Assembly: GCA_016787345.1 (NCBI GenBank) | Contig: JAEUUU010000065.1 | Location: forward strand, 1-60,308 | Direction: 5' to 3' | DNA: 60,308 bases | Source: Saprospiraceae bacterium | Lineage (GTDB): Bacteria; Bacteroidota; Bacteroidia; Chitinophagales; Saprospiraceae | In this document: positions 1 to 9,329 of the stretch, one piece after another | Position numbering within the stretch: the stretch's first letter is position 1 | Layout: each line of letters starts with the position of its first letter | Position numbers and translations under genes: made by a program | The notes under the pieces: generated by a model | What the model was told of the DNA's origin: nothing | Databases searched by the model: none | What the model saw: only the letters and a program-made list of their open reading frames with translations

Positions 1-3
1 ATC

Positions 4-1275
4 ATGAACCAAAGGGCTTCGGACGCAATTTTACCGCCGGTCCAAATTGACGGCATGACGGCTACAAACGTTACATCATACGATTACATTTTTACCGGAG
101 CCGGTTTGGCCGGACTTTCCCTTGCGACCGGCATGGTGGAGCGTCCGTTTTTTCAGGGAAAAAAAATCCTCCTGCTGGATCGCGACGACAAGGTGAAAAA
201 CGACCGAACCTGGTGTTTTTGGGCCCGGGAAGAGGAGCCCTTGCCGCCGGTGGTTTTCCGGCGTTGGGAGCAATGCCATTTTTTCGGGCAGGAATTTCAC
301 CGTGTGCTCGATTTTACCCCATACCGCTACCACATGATCCGGGGCAAGGATTTTTATCAATGGGCGCGTGAAACGCTTGCCAGGCATGCCTCGGTACAGT
401 GGCTTAAAACGGAAGTGCAGGAAATTGATGCGGTAAAAGGGTTGGTGCGTACGGCAGAGGGGACCTTTCAGGCCGACTGGATTTTCAACAGCGCTTTTGT
501 GCATACGCCGGTGCTTCCCGAAAAATTCGCGCTTTTTTCCGCTCCATTTACCCAAAAAGAAACAACCGCGGCCTATGGACTGAAATTGCTTCAACATTTT
601 AAGGGATGGACTATTCGCACCGAAAAACCTGTTTTTGATCCGCAAACACCCGTGTTTATGGACTTTCGCCCGGAACAACACGGCGAAACCAGATTCGTCT
701 ACGTGTTGCCGTTTTCTTCAACGGAGGCTTTGGTCGAGTTTACGCTTTTTTCCGCCAATTTGCTGACCAAGGAGGCTTATGAAAATGAGCTGCATCGCTA
801 TCTGGAACTTCATTATCCCGGAGCAGGCTATCAAATTGAAGAAGAAGAGTTCGGAATCATACCCATGACCGACACGCCATTTCCTGTGCGATCGGCGGGC
901 AAACTGATACACATCGGTACGGCCGGCGGATTTGTGAAGGCTTCCAGCGGATACGCTTTTTTGCGGACCCAGCGCAAGTTGCGCGCTTTGCTCGATCACT
1001 GGGAGCGGAACGGCGCCCCGGAACCGGCGCTTATGCAGTCGCCAAAGCGATTCCGGGTACTCGACAGTATTTTTTTGCGGGTATTGGCCGATCGTGGCGA
1101 GCTTGGACACGAAATATTTACCCGCTTGTTCAGCCGATTACCGGCGCCGCTGGTGCTCCGGTTTCTGGATGAAGACGCTACTTTTGCCGATATTCTTCGC
1201 GTCGTGAGCGCGCCGCCGACCGGAGCGTTTTTAACAGCAGCCGTTCGGCAATTGCCGAATTTTCACCGGGTTTGA
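4..1275 (+). CDS. crtY: Lycopene beta-cyclase (CrtY type)
   Basis: Flavoprotein-like cyclase that closes the ends of lycopene to give beta-ionone rings, the step leading to beta-carotene and the yellow-orange xanthophylls common in Bacteroidota. The protein has a Rossmann dinucleotide motif GAGLAG at residues 32-37 and the family signature NDRTWCFW at residues 66-73, with a conserved late segment HIGTAGGFVKASSGYAF. It is 423 residues from the first ATG. Family members are nearer 380-400, so the ATG at base 55 (residue 18) is a credible alternative start. The start is only three bases into the window, so its promoter cannot be seen. No other carotenoid gene is visible here. coaE follows one base after the stop, so the two are probably co-transcribed. 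The family call is firm and the exact product is inferred. Confidence 0.9.
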   Translation: MNQRASDAILPPVQIDGMTATNVTSYDYIFTGAGLAGLSLATGMVERPFFQGKKILLLDRDDKVKNDRTWCFWAREEEPLPPVVFRRWEQCHFFGQEFHRVLDFTPYRYHMIRGKDFYQWARETLARHASVQWLKTEVQEIDAVKGLVRTAEGTFQADWIFNSAFVHTPVLPEKFALFSAPFTQKETTAAYGLKLLQHFKGWTIRTEKPVFDPQTPVFMDFRPEQHGETRFVYVLPFSSTEALVEFTLFSANLLTKEAYENELHRYLELHYPGAGYQIEEEEFGIIPMTDTPFPVRSAGKLIHIGTAGGFVKASSGYAFLRTQRKLRALLDHWERNGAPEPALMQSPKRFRVLDSIFLRVLADRGELGHEIFTRLFSRLPAPLVLRFLDEDATFADILRVVSAPPTGAFLTAAVRQLPNFHRV

Positions 1276-1276
1276 T

Positions 1277-1915
1277 ATGTCAAAAGATCAGTCAACAAAC
1301 GTGCGCCGACCGCTTCGCGTCGGGATAACCGGCGGCATCGGCAGTGGGAAAACGACTGTTTGCGAAATATTTCAGTCACTGGGTATTCCGGTTTACTCGG
1401 CCGATTACTGGGCCAAATGGCTGATCGAACACGATGATCAGGTGAAGGCAGGCGTACTGAAAATACTGGGGCCAGAAGCCTACGATCCTGACGGGGCCTA
1501 CAATCGCGCCTGGGTGGCCCGGATCGTATTTGACCAACCGGAAAAACTGGCCGACTTAAACGCACTCGTACATCCCGCGGTAGAAGCGCACAGCAGGCGC
1601 TGGCACGATGCAGAGATGGAAAAAGGCGCTCCCTACACGCTGCGGGAGGCCGCATTGTTGATCGAAAGCGGCGGCTATCATTTTGTGGATGCCCTTATTG
1701 TCGTCACAGCGCCCGAAGCGCTGCGCATCGAGCGGGTTATGCAGCGCGATCAGGTTGATGCAGCGGCAGTAAAAGCCCGGATGAGTAAACAAATGCCCGA
1801 AGCAGAAAAACTCGCGTTTGCCGATTTTGTTATCCACAACGACGGCCAGACCGCGCTGATTCCGCAGGTGCTGGCCATCCACCGGCAGTTGACGGGTCAA
1901 AACAAATCGAAATAG
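1277..1915 (+). CDS. coaE: Dephospho-CoA kinase
   Basis: Catalyses the last step of coenzyme A synthesis, ATP-dependent phosphorylation of the 3'-hydroxyl of dephospho-CoA, in the cytoplasm. The P-loop GGIGSGKT lies at residues 19-26, followed by the typical [10 protein letters not shown] segment, where family members have the D-x-x-A substrate contact. The length of 212 residues is normal. The ATG follows the lycopene cyclase stop by a single base, so it is almost certainly translated from the same message. The next gene has its own promoter. Confidence 0.95.
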   Translation: MSKDQSTNVRRPLRVGITGGIGSGKTTVCEIFQSLGIPVYSADYWAKWLIEHDDQVKAGVLKILGPEAYDPDGAYNRAWVARIVFDQPEKLADLNALVHPAVEAHSRRWHDAEMEKGAPYTLREAALLIESGGYHFVDALIVVTAPEALRIERVMQRDQVDAAAVKARMSKQMPEAEKLAFADFVIHNDGQTALIPQVLAIHRQLTGQNKSK

Positions 1916-1941
1916 AATTTTCGGATATTTTAAACAAATAT

Positions 1942-1973
1942 TTTGCAAAGCGTGGTTCAATATGCTACCTTTG
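1942..1973 (+). promoter_or_regulatory. Bacteroidota-type promoter of rpmE2
   Basis: TTTG at 1942-1945 and TACCTTTG at 1966-1973 are separated by 20 bases, an excellent match to the Bacteroidota sigma-ABfr consensus TTTG-N(17-23)-TAnnTTTG. It lies about 50 bases before the rpmE2 ATG. It is the best-matching promoter in the window. Confidence 0.8.
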
Positions 1974-2025
1974 CAGCCCGAATTTTGTGATTGATCCTTT
2001 TGTAAAAATTTTTAGTACAACTGAT

Positions 2026-2286
2026 ATGAAAAAAGACATCCATCCGGCCAATTACCGCCTCGTGGTGTTCAAAGACATTTCGACGGACGAAGCTTTCCTT
2101 GGCCGCTCCTGCGCCAATTCGAAAGAAACGACCACCTGGGAAGACGGCAAGGAATATCCGCTCATCAAAATGGAGATTTCCGCTTACAGCCACCCGTTTT
2201 TCACTGGCAAGATGAAATTTGTGGACACGGCAGGCCGTATCGACAAATTCAACAAGAAATTCGCCAACACCAAGTTCGCGAAGTAA
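2026..2286 (+). CDS. rpmE2: 50S ribosomal protein L31 type B
   Basis: Ribosomal large-subunit protein of the type B (zinc-independent) L31 class. The protein begins [19 protein letters not shown] and includes [19 protein letters not shown], both diagnostic of the family. It is 86 residues, as expected. An upstream in-frame GTG at 1987 would add 13 residues unlike the family, so the ATG at 2026 is chosen. The gene is monocistronic, with its own promoter and a strong terminator after it. The type B form lacks the CxxC zinc motif and in some bacteria replaces the zinc form when zinc is scarce. No Zur site is evident here. Confidence 0.95.
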   Translation: MKKDIHPANYRLVVFKDISTDEAFLGRSCANSKETTTWEDGKEYPLIKMEISAYSHPFFTGKMKFVDTAGRIDKFNKKFANTKFAK

Positions 2287-2337
2287 TTCTCGCCCGCCAT
2301 CCTGCCGAAGCGCCAGTTTGGTTGTTGTTGGCAGCAT

Positions 2338-2381
2338 AAAAAAGTCCCTACTGCGCTTTACCGCCATTCGGGACTTTTTTT
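2338..2381 (+). terminator. Rho-independent terminator after rpmE2
   Basis: AAAAAAGTCCC (2338-2348) pairs exactly with GGGACTTTTTT (2370-2380), and the T run continues. It lies about 50 bases after the rpmE2 stop, has A and T runs on both sides and so could act in both directions. Confidence 0.85.
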
Positions 2382-2456
2382 ATTTCCATTACCCGTGTTT
2401 TTGAGAATTTTGGGCCGCTTACCATTTCTTCCCATCCTATTTGAAATCGATAACCC

Positions 2457-3668
2457 GTGCTGAATATCATTCTTTTTGACACCGATTCGCGCAACCATCT
2501 GATGCCGCTCACCGCCACCCGTCCTATGGGCGAACTGCGCCTGGGCATCCTGACTTTGCGCGAAAAATGGGAGCGTCAACTTCGGGCCTCGGCTTCCTAT
2601 ATTACCCAGGAGTATCTGCAGGAAAAATTTCCCATTCACATCGAGGAGGAAAACCTGATTATCAGCAGCGGATACCTGCCACACCCGGCCCTTTGCCGCC
2701 GGATCGAGGAACTACAATCCAACGAAGCCCTGCTTAACAACGGCGAACTGGTGGCAGCCCGGCTCGATGAAGCCCAGTTCGAACACCTTATCGAAGACGA
2801 GGAAGTGCGCGAACTGCAAGGCATTGAACTTGGCAGCAGTGTCCCGCTGATCGCTGTGGAGCAGCTCTGGCAACTGACCCGGATGAATGCCGATGCCATC
2901 GCTTTTGATTTCGAACTGCTGAGCAAAGGCCGCGCCTCCCAACCCCTGCCAGAAAGTAACCGCGTGATCGGCGATCCTTCAAAGATTTTTATTGAAAAAG
3001 GCGCCTGGATCGAATGCTGCACGCTCAATGTCGAAAATGGCCCCATCTACATCGGTGAAGGCGCCCAGGTCATGGAAGGCTCTATCCTGCGTGGCCCGGT
3101 TTCCATTGGCGCCCAGGCAATTGTAAAGATGGCGGCCAAAATATACGGCCCTACGACCATCGGCCCCGGATGCCGCGTAGGCGGCGAGATCGCCCGCTCC
3201 ATCCTAATGGGCAATTCCAACAAAGCCCACGACGGTTATCTCGGCGATTCTGTTCTGGGCGAATGGTGCAACCTCGGCGCCGACACCAATACCTCCAACC
3301 TGAAAAACAACTACGGCGAAATCAAACTCTGGGACTACGCCACCGACCGTTTTTCACCTACGGGGCAGCAGTTCTGCGGTTTATTTATGGGCGACCATGC
3401 CAAATGCGGCATCAACACGATGTTTAATACCGGTACGGTCGTCGGCGTATTTGCCAATGTGTTCGGCGCAGGCTATCCGCGCAACTTTATCCCCGATTTT
3501 GCCTGGGGAGGCGCGGAAGCTGGTTACCGAACCTATAAATTCACCGATGCCTGTGAAACCGCCGAACGGGTAATGACCCGCCGCGGCGTACCTTTTACAG
3601 ACCTGGATAAAGCCATGCTTTACCACATTTATGACCGCACCGCCCGGTATCGTGCCTGGGAAAAATGA
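2457..3668 (+). CDS. GlmU-like sugar nucleotidyltransferase/acetyltransferase (Bacteroidota type)
   Basis: Matches the alternative Bacteroidota GlmU family (TIGR03991-like), thought to make UDP-N-acetylglucosamine for peptidoglycan and LPS from glucosamine-1-phosphate. The N-terminal half carries the divergent nucleotidyltransferase signature FDTDSRNHLMPLTATRPMGE in place of the usual LAAGxGTRM loop. From about residue 175 there are hexapeptide repeats of a left-handed beta-helix (IYIGEGAQVMEGSI, PVSIGAQAIV, TTIGPGCRVGGEI) and the acetyltransferase-like stretch NTSNLKNNYGEIKLW. It starts at GTG 2457. The stop is ten bases before purM, so it probably opens an operon of four genes. The family is secure. 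Function rests on homology. Confidence 0.88.
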   Translation: MLNIILFDTDSRNHLMPLTATRPMGELRLGILTLREKWERQLRASASYITQEYLQEKFPIHIEEENLIISSGYLPHPALCRRIEELQSNEALLNNGELVAARLDEAQFEHLIEDEEVRELQGIELGSSVPLIAVEQLWQLTRMNADAIAFDFELLSKGRASQPLPESNRVIGDPSKIFIEKGAWIECCTLNVENGPIYIGEGAQVMEGSILRGPVSIGAQAIVKMAAKIYGPTTIGPGCRVGGEIARSILMGNSNKAHDGYLGDSVLGEWCNLGADTNTSNLKNNYGEIKLWDYATDRFSPTGQQFCGLFMGDHAKCGINTMFNTGTVVGVFANVFGAGYPRNFIPDFAWGGAEAGYRTYKFTDACETAERVMTRRGVPFTDLDKAMLYHIYDRTARYRAWEK

Positions 3669-3678
3669 TTTGCTTTTC

Positions 3679-4869
3679 ATGTCAAAGGACAAATTGAAAT
3701 ACGACCTTCGAGGTGTTTCGGCTTCCAAAGACGAAGTGCATGCCGCCATCAAGCACTTGGACAAAGGCTTGTATCCCAATGCGTTCTGTAAGATACTGCC
3801 CGATATTGCAGCCGGAAGTCCGCATTACTGCAATCTGCTTCATGCCGATACGGCGGGTACCAAAACCAGTCTGGCTTATCTCTACTGGCGCGAAACCGGC
3901 GACCTGTCCGTTTGGCCCGGGGTAGCGCAGGACGCTATCGTCATGAACCTCGACGACATGGCTTGTGTCGGTTGTACCGACGATATCGTGTTGTCGAGTA
4001 CGATTGGACGGAACAAAACGCTGGTCACTGGAGAGGTCATTGCATCCGTTATTCGCGGCACTTCCGATTTTGTGGAAAAAATGGCCGAACACGGCGTACG
4101 TATCCACCTTGCCGGCGGTGAAACAGCCGATGTGGGTGATATTGTGCGCACTATCGACGTCGGATTCACGGCTTTTGCCCGCATGAAACGCAAAGACGTA
4201 CTGGTCAATCATATTCAAGCGGGCGACGTGGTCGTCGGACTGGCTTCATTCGGGCAGGCTGTGTACGAAGACGCCTACAACGGCGGCATGGGCAGCAACG
4301 GCCTTACCGCCGCACGGCACGACGTGCTGAGCCACGCCTATGCGGCCAAATACCCGGAGAGTTTCGACCCGAACCTTCCCGATTCCGTTGTGTATACCGG
4401 GAACAGAAACCTTACAGATCAAATTGATATTCACACAAATAAGGGTAAACAAACCATCAGCGCCGGCAAACTGATCCTGTCGCCGACACGTACCTATTTA
4501 CCAGTTTTGCGCGAAATATTTGCCCGTTACCGACGCCATTTGCACGGCGTGATCCATTGCACGGGCGGCGGCCAGACGAAGGTGATGAAGTTTGCGCCGG
4601 GTGTTCGGGTGGTAAAAAACAACCTTTTCGAACTTCCGCCGTTATTCCGGCTGATTCAGGAATCGAGCGGTACCGATTGGCGCGAAATGTACCAGGTGTT
4701 CAATATGGGACACCGTATGGAACTTTACGTGGCGCCGCGATATGCTGACAAGATCATGGCCATTTCACAACAATTTGGTATCGAAGCGCGCGTTATCGGC
4801 CACGTAGAAGCCGCTCCGAAAGCCTGTGTCCGGGTGGAAAGCTCGTTTGGTACCTTTGATTTTGAATAA
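3679..4869 (+). CDS. purM: Phosphoribosylformylglycinamidine cyclo-ligase (AIR synthase), Bacteroidota form
   Basis: ATP-dependent ring closure of FGAM to AIR in purine synthesis. The 396-residue protein fits the Bacteroidota PurM type: YDLRGVSASKDEVHAAI near the N-terminus, HADTAGTKTSLAYLYW in the place of the usual DGVGTK loop, then NLDDMACVGC, LAGGETADVGD and NGGMGSNGLTAARHD. The ATG at 3679 is preferred over an in-frame ATG at 3631, which would overlap the previous gene by 38 bases. A lipoprotein gene follows 12 bases after the stop. No other pur gene is nearby. Confidence 0.92.
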   Translation: MSKDKLKYDLRGVSASKDEVHAAIKHLDKGLYPNAFCKILPDIAAGSPHYCNLLHADTAGTKTSLAYLYWRETGDLSVWPGVAQDAIVMNLDDMACVGCTDDIVLSSTIGRNKTLVTGEVIASVIRGTSDFVEKMAEHGVRIHLAGGETADVGDIVRTIDVGFTAFARMKRKDVLVNHIQAGDVVVGLASFGQAVYEDAYNGGMGSNGLTAARHDVLSHAYAAKYPESFDPNLPDSVVYTGNRNLTDQIDIHTNKGKQTISAGKLILSPTRTYLPVLREIFARYRRHLHGVIHCTGGGQTKVMKFAPGVRVVKNNLFELPPLFRLIQESSGTDWREMYQVFNMGHRMELYVAPRYADKIMAISQQFGIEARVIGHVEAAPKACVRVESSFGTFDFE

Positions 4870-4881
4870 CCATACTTAACC

Positions 4882-5784
4882 ATGAAGAAACTCCCTGTCT
4901 ACCTCGTTTTGGTGTTTTCTGCACTTTTTTTCGCCGCATGTGAACAGAATAATTTGACGAAAAAAATCGCGACACTGGAACAAACCTATGCTGCAACCGG
5001 CTCGCGCGGCGCGGCAGATTCCCTTTTTCAGTTGTACAGCGAAGCCGTTCAAAAAAATCCGGACGATCACGCCAACAACTACAATTACCTCGTGAAAGGC
5101 GCTGAGATCAGCTTTTTTGTCAAAGAAGACGGTCCACTCGCAGTGAAATGGGCAGGTGATGCCCTCAAAGAGCACGGAAAAGGTCAGAATTACACCGATC
5201 TGGCAGGGCTTTTTGCCCGTATCTGGATTGCCCGCGATTATCACAAGCCGGTTGCCGCGCGGTTCAAACCTGATGAAATCGACTTCGTCCAGGCTTTTTT
5301 ACAAAACAACCAGTCGTGGATTGACTCCAGTCTGCTGCGGCTCGACCGGGCCATGTCGGCCCCTAATGGCGTCATTAGCGACAAGGCCAAAGCCGAAGCA
5401 TTTATCGAAACGGCGGAAGGATACGCCATTCTTGTACAGCAAAGTAACCCCGACAAATACGTCGACCTGCTGATGAAAGCAGCCGGGGTGGCCAAAACCA
5501 TCGGCAATGCCCGGCAGGCCATTCAACTGTACTACGCCGTGGAAAGCAAGATGCCGCAACATCCCAAAGCGCCTACAGCCTTGTTTATGAAAGGCTTTGT
5601 TTACGAAAATGACGTCAACGACCTTGAAAAAGCAAAGGCGACCTACGAGGAATTTCTCAAACGTTACCCCAACGACCCCGATTATGCCGACGATGCTCAA
5701 AATGCCCTGAAACTGCTGGGTAAATCGCCGGAAGAAATCGTCCGGGAGTTTGAGCAGAAAAACGCCGGCCAACAGGTTCAGTAA
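4882..5784 (+). CDS. TPR-containing lipoprotein
   Basis: Exported lipoprotein of 300 residues. It has a short basic and hydrophobic leader ending in the lipobox FAAC, with the acylated Cys at residue 20. The mature part is helical, and TPR-like helix pairs are visible from about residue 185 to 275 (AIQLYYAVESKMPQHPKAP, then DLEKAKATYEEFLKRYPNDP). The second repeat resembles the solanesyl-type TPRs of BamD and YbgF, so a role in envelope assembly or protein contact is possible but not shown. The stop overlaps the next start (TAATG), so translation is coupled to the GluQ-like gene. The specific function is not recognised. Confidence 0.75.
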   Translation: MKKLPVYLVLVFSALFFAACEQNNLTKKIATLEQTYAATGSRGAADSLFQLYSEAVQKNPDDHANNYNYLVKGAEISFFVKEDGPLAVKWAGDALKEHGKGQNYTDLAGLFARIWIARDYHKPVAARFKPDEIDFVQAFLQNNQSWIDSSLLRLDRAMSAPNGVISDKAKAEAFIETAEGYAILVQQSNPDKYVDLLMKAAGVAKTIGNARQAIQLYYAVESKMPQHPKAPTALFMKGFVYENDVNDLEKAKATYEEFLKRYPNDPDYADDAQNALKLLGKSPEEIVREFEQKNAGQQVQ

Positions 5785-6668
5785 TGGATACTTTTCAGGC
5801 AGAATTCGCGGCATTTGCCCGTTCGGCCTGGCCCGGAGGGCGTCTGCGCATTGCGCCGACGCCCTCCGGCTTTTTACACCTGGGCAATGCGCTCAACTTT
5901 ACCCTCAACTGGCTGGTTGCCCGCCTGGCGCCTGCCGGCCGCCTGTTGCTCCGGATCGATGATCTGGATGCCGACAGAAAACGGGATGAATACGTTCAGG
6001 ATGTTTTTGATACCCTCGAATGGCTTGGCCTGGATTGGGATGAAGGCCCCCGCTCGGCGGCAGATTTTGAAATGAACTGGTCGCAGCATCTGCGCCTCGA
6101 TCTTTACCGGAATCTGCTGGATGATTTGCGGCGGCGCAATTTTTTGTTTGCCTGCAGGAAGTCGCGCCGCGACCTGGCGCCCTATCACGGCGAATACCCG
6201 TCGGCGTTCAGGAATCAGGGACTTGATCTCGATGATCCGGATGTTGCCTGGCGAATTATGACCCCGCCGGGTTTTCCCATGCCCGATTTTGTGGTACGGC
6301 GTCGCGACGGGATTCCGGCTTACCAGATTGCTTCATTGGCCGACGATTTTCGATACGGCATCACCCATATTGTACGAGGTGAAGACCTGCTGGCCTCGAC
6401 CCGGGCGCAAGGTTTTTTGGCGGAGTGTCTCGAACGCCCTGATTTTCAGTGGATACAGTGTCTGCACCATCCTTTGATCACCGATGCAAGCGGGGAAAAG
6501 TTATCAAAGTCGGCAGGAGCAGCATCTCTTCGGTATTTAAGGGAGCATGACGGAAGCCCTCAAGTTGTATATGCGCAAACGGCTCAACTGCTCGGATTAG
6601 AACAGCGCAGCTATTGGTCGGCTGAAGAATTGCTGGCCGAAGTACGGAATTGGATGGGGCAGGGATAA
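5784..6668 (+). CDS. Glutamyl-Q tRNA(Asp) synthetase-like protein (class I, GlxRS fragment)
   Basis: Truncated homologue of glutamyl-tRNA synthetase, having the catalytic core but no anticodon-binding domain. It shows the HIGH-type motif HLGN (residues 32-35) after RIAPTPSGF, LLLRIDDLDADR in the acceptor region, and the KMSKS-type loop EKLSKSAG (238-245). The length of 294 residues fits GluQ (YadB), which charges glutamate onto queuosine in tRNA(Asp). E. coli GluQ holds zinc through several cysteines. Here the corresponding segment LFACRKSRRDLAP has a single Cys (124), so zinc is probably absent. It overlaps the preceding lipoprotein gene by one base and converges with the next gene across 16 bases. 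Confidence 0.8.
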   Translation: MDTFQAEFAAFARSAWPGGRLRIAPTPSGFLHLGNALNFTLNWLVARLAPAGRLLLRIDDLDADRKRDEYVQDVFDTLEWLGLDWDEGPRSAADFEMNWSQHLRLDLYRNLLDDLRRRNFLFACRKSRRDLAPYHGEYPSAFRNQGLDLDDPDVAWRIMTPPGFPMPDFVVRRRDGIPAYQIASLADDFRYGITHIVRGEDLLASTRAQGFLAECLERPDFQWIQCLHHPLITDASGEKLSKSAGAASLRYLREHDGSPQVVYAQTAQLLGLEQRSYWSAEELLAEVRNWMGQG

Positions 6669-6684
6669 AGATCGGGATGTTGCG

Positions 6685-7899
6685 TTACTCTCCCGCCTGG
6701 CTTTGGAATGAAGCCAGAAAGTCCTCCACTTTTTTAGTCTTTTTGTTGCCTTCAGCCGCCACCAGATCGAGTAACTTTTTAGCTGATTTGCCAACTTTCA
6801 GGGTGCTGTAATGGCTGGCAGCGTAGGTCCAGGCTTTTTTGAAATCCTCGTTTAGCTTATTACTTTCATACTCGAAAGCGGGGGTGTTGTTGGCGCCATT
6901 CATCAGGGCTTCGAGGGTCCATTGTTGCGACATTTGTGTTTCCTCGCTGAGCACGAAATAGGGTTGTTCCTGGTTGAATTTTTCCCAAAATGCCGCGCGG
7001 TCGGCCAGTTCTTCGAGCGGAATGACAATACCGCCATCGTCGAATGCCGTTTTATCCTGTTCTTTTCTTATTTGTTGCAGGTAGTTTTTCATCCCCGGAG
7101 TGACGTTTCCGGCAAAAAAATCTTCAAAATCACGGAAGTCGGCTATCGCAAAAATGGAACCTTCGGCGATTTGCAAACGAAACCCGCAGACCGAGAGGTG
7201 CTGGGTCAGCGGGTATTTTTCTAAGTTGAATTGACCCTGATAGATCAGATTTTGATCGTCCTCCGTCCATTGGATTTTATCCAGTTCCGTATAGAAATAT
7301 TCGTTGGCCACTTCCATGCGCCGCATGAATTGTTGCAGCAAAATGTAAGCGGCATCGGCGGTGGTACCTTTGGTGCTGGCAAAATTGGCCTTTACAAAAT
7401 CCCAGGCTTTCTGTCCGCTTTCCATCTTTTTGAGGTCGAGCGACTGGAGGAATACAGAAAACTGTTTGAGTTTCGTCAGATCGGGGCTGGTGTTGCGAGC
7501 GCCGGCATAAATGGCTTGCAGACCGCCGCCGAAAGCCCAGCCGTTCTTTTCGTCGGGCGTTGTGGTGCTGACTTTGTAAAACGGCGCTGTGATTGGAATG
7601 CCGCCAATCGTCGCTTCTTCCTTGTCGGAGGATACATCGCCGTTGCCTTGTACGAATTCACCGGCTCGTAGTTTGCCCTGGCTGCTCGAGCCGTTTTGGG
7701 TGGGTTTGTCGCGCAGCAACAGGTTGTCGGTCGTGACGACGTAGTAGTACAGATCGGGCTGAGGGGACGACGGCGGAACCGATTCTTCAGCAGCCACAAT
7801 GGTTGGCGCATCCTTCCCGGTTGAAGTAGTGTTGGATTTGCAGGCAGCAAAGCAGAGCAGAAATACTGCAATCGAGAAGCAAAACGCCGTTATTTTCAT
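6685..7899 (-). CDS. SH3-domain lipoprotein
   Basis: Exported lipoprotein of 404 residues with the lipobox CFAAC, acylated Cys at residue 20. After a Ser/Pro/Thr-rich linker, residues about 50-125 form a bacterial SH3-like domain (YYYVVTTDNLLLRDKPTQNG, later FYKVSTTTPDEKNGWAFGG), a fold that often binds cell-wall peptide. The remaining 270 residues are mostly helical with no motif I recognise. The start lies 13 bases after nuoN, on the same strand, so it may be read through from the nuo operon. I see nothing linking it to complex I function. Confidence 0.7.
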   Translation of the reverse strand: MKITAFCFSIAVFLLCFAACKSNTTSTGKDAPTIVAAEESVPPSSPQPDLYYYVVTTDNLLLRDKPTQNGSSSQGKLRAGEFVQGNGDVSSDKEEATIGGIPITAPFYKVSTTTPDEKNGWAFGGGLQAIYAGARNTSPDLTKLKQFSVFLQSLDLKKMESGQKAWDFVKANFASTKGTTADAAYILLQQFMRRMEVANEYFYTELDKIQWTEDDQNLIYQGQFNLEKYPLTQHLSVCGFRLQIAEGSIFAIADFRDFEDFFAGNVTPGMKNYLQQIRKEQDKTAFDDGGIVIPLEELADRAAFWEKFNQEQPYFVLSEETQMSQQWTLEALMNGANNTPAFEYESNKLNEDFKKAWTYAASHYSTLKVGKSAKKLLDLVAAEGNKKTKKVEDFLASFQSQAGE

Positions 7900-7912
7900 G
7901 TTTTACAGAGGT

Positions 7913-9310
7913 TTAGATCAGCGCATAAACGCTGCCCGGAAGAATGGTCAGCAAGGCGATGAGCACGAGCGCCGTCAGCATTACCCAGCGGAAACCAGCC
8001 GGCACCGGTGCGGCGTAATCGTTCTCTTCGCGGGAAAAGTACATCGCGATAATGACCTTGAAATAGTAATAGATGGAAATGGCTGAATTAATCACAGCCA
8101 GTACTACCAGCCAGGGGTATTCGTCGAGTGCCGATGTAAAGAGGAAATATTTGCCAAAAAAGCCCGCCGTCGGCGGAATGCCGGCAAGCGAAAGCATGGC
8201 GATCGTCATCATCAGTGCCAGCAGGGGTTGCTTTTTGCCCAGTCCGTTAAAGGCGGCAAACGAGCCGTCGCGGTTTTGCTCGGCGACCACCATGTAAGCA
8301 GCAAACGCACAAATAGTAGCGATCGAGTACGTGAGGGTATAAAACAACAGGGCGCCGGCTCCGTTCGAGGCGGCATTGCCGATCGACAAAATGCCCAACA
8401 ACAAATAACCGGCGTGCGAGATGGACGAATATGCCATCATCCGTTTAAAGTTGTTCTGGAAAATGGCTGTCGTATTGGCCAGTACCATCGTCATGGCGGA
8501 GATGGCAGCCACGGCTGTGCTCCAAAAGCCCTGAGCGCCGATAAACCCTTCTGCAAACAAGCGGTAAAAAGCGGCGATACCGGCGGTTTTTACCACTGTC
8601 GACATGAATGCGGTGATCAAATTGGGGCTGCCTTCATACACGTCGGGCGCCCAGAAATGAAAGGGCGCAGCAGAAATCTTGAAACTCAAACCAATGAGAA
8701 TCAATAATATACCTACGTTCAACATGCCGACCGAATGTTGGCCATCGCTGATTGCCGCTGCAATTCTCGTAAGATCGAAGCTCGCAGTAGCGCCATATAC
8801 CAGGGCCATGCCGAACAACAGAATACCGGTGGCAAAAGAGCCCATCAGGAAATACTTCAGCGCTGCTTCGTTCGAAGCCAGATCGTCGCGTCGGCTACCG
8901 GCCAGCACATAAAGGGGGATGGAAAGAATCTCGATCCCGAGGAAAAGCATGGTCAGGTTTTGAAAAGAAAACATGACCAAAGCGCCGCAAACACTGAACA
9001 GAATGAGGCCCAGATTGTCGCCCAGGGTATCTGAAAGTGTCCGGAAGCCCCAGCCGGTCAGGCCGATAAGCAAGCTGACTGCCACCAGCGTCACGGCGGT
9101 AAAAACAAGGGCGTATTGGTCGAACGCGAACATGTCGGCATAGCGCTCATTCAGGCCGGAGGCGTCGCCCATATTCAGGTCCAGTACCGATGCGCCCAGT
9201 GCAAGCAGGCTGGCGATCAGTGCAAGGGGTTGCAGCAAACCTTTCTTTTTACCCAGGCCGGCAAAAAGAACCACGATTGCACCGATAAAAAGTATAAGCA
9301 AAGACTTCAT
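7913..9310 (-). CDS. nuoN: NADH-quinone oxidoreductase subunit N
   Basis: Antiporter-like membrane subunit of complex I, one of three proton-channel subunits with NuoL and NuoM. At 465 residues it is almost wholly hydrophobic, with the Proton_antipo_M pattern: a Glu-bearing helix in LFLGIEILSIPLYVL, the central FHFWAPDVYEGSP and the late GIPPTAGFFGKYFLF. The start is set at ATG 9310 (MKSLLILFIGAIVV). Longer readings would run into the 3' end of nuoM. It is the last nuo gene, 19 bases after nuoM. Confidence 0.95.
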   Translation of the reverse strand: MKSLLILFIGAIVVLFAGLGKKKGLLQPLALIASLLALGASVLDLNMGDASGLNERYADMFAFDQYALVFTAVTLVAVSLLIGLTGWGFRTLSDTLGDNLGLILFSVCGALVMFSFQNLTMLFLGIEILSIPLYVLAGSRRDDLASNEAALKYFLMGSFATGILLFGMALVYGATASFDLTRIAAAISDGQHSVGMLNVGILLILIGLSFKISAAPFHFWAPDVYEGSPNLITAFMSTVVKTAGIAAFYRLFAEGFIGAQGFWSTAVAAISAMTMVLANTTAIFQNNFKRMMAYSSISHAGYLLLGILSIGNAASNGAGALLFYTLTYSIATICAFAAYMVVAEQNRDGSFAAFNGLGKKQPLLALMMTIAMLSLAGIPPTAGFFGKYFLFTSALDEYPWLVVLAVINSAISIYYYFKVIIAMYFSREENDYAAPVPAGFRWVMLTALVLIALLTILPGSVYALI

Positions 9311-9329
9311 TGTCAGTTTGTTAAAAGGT

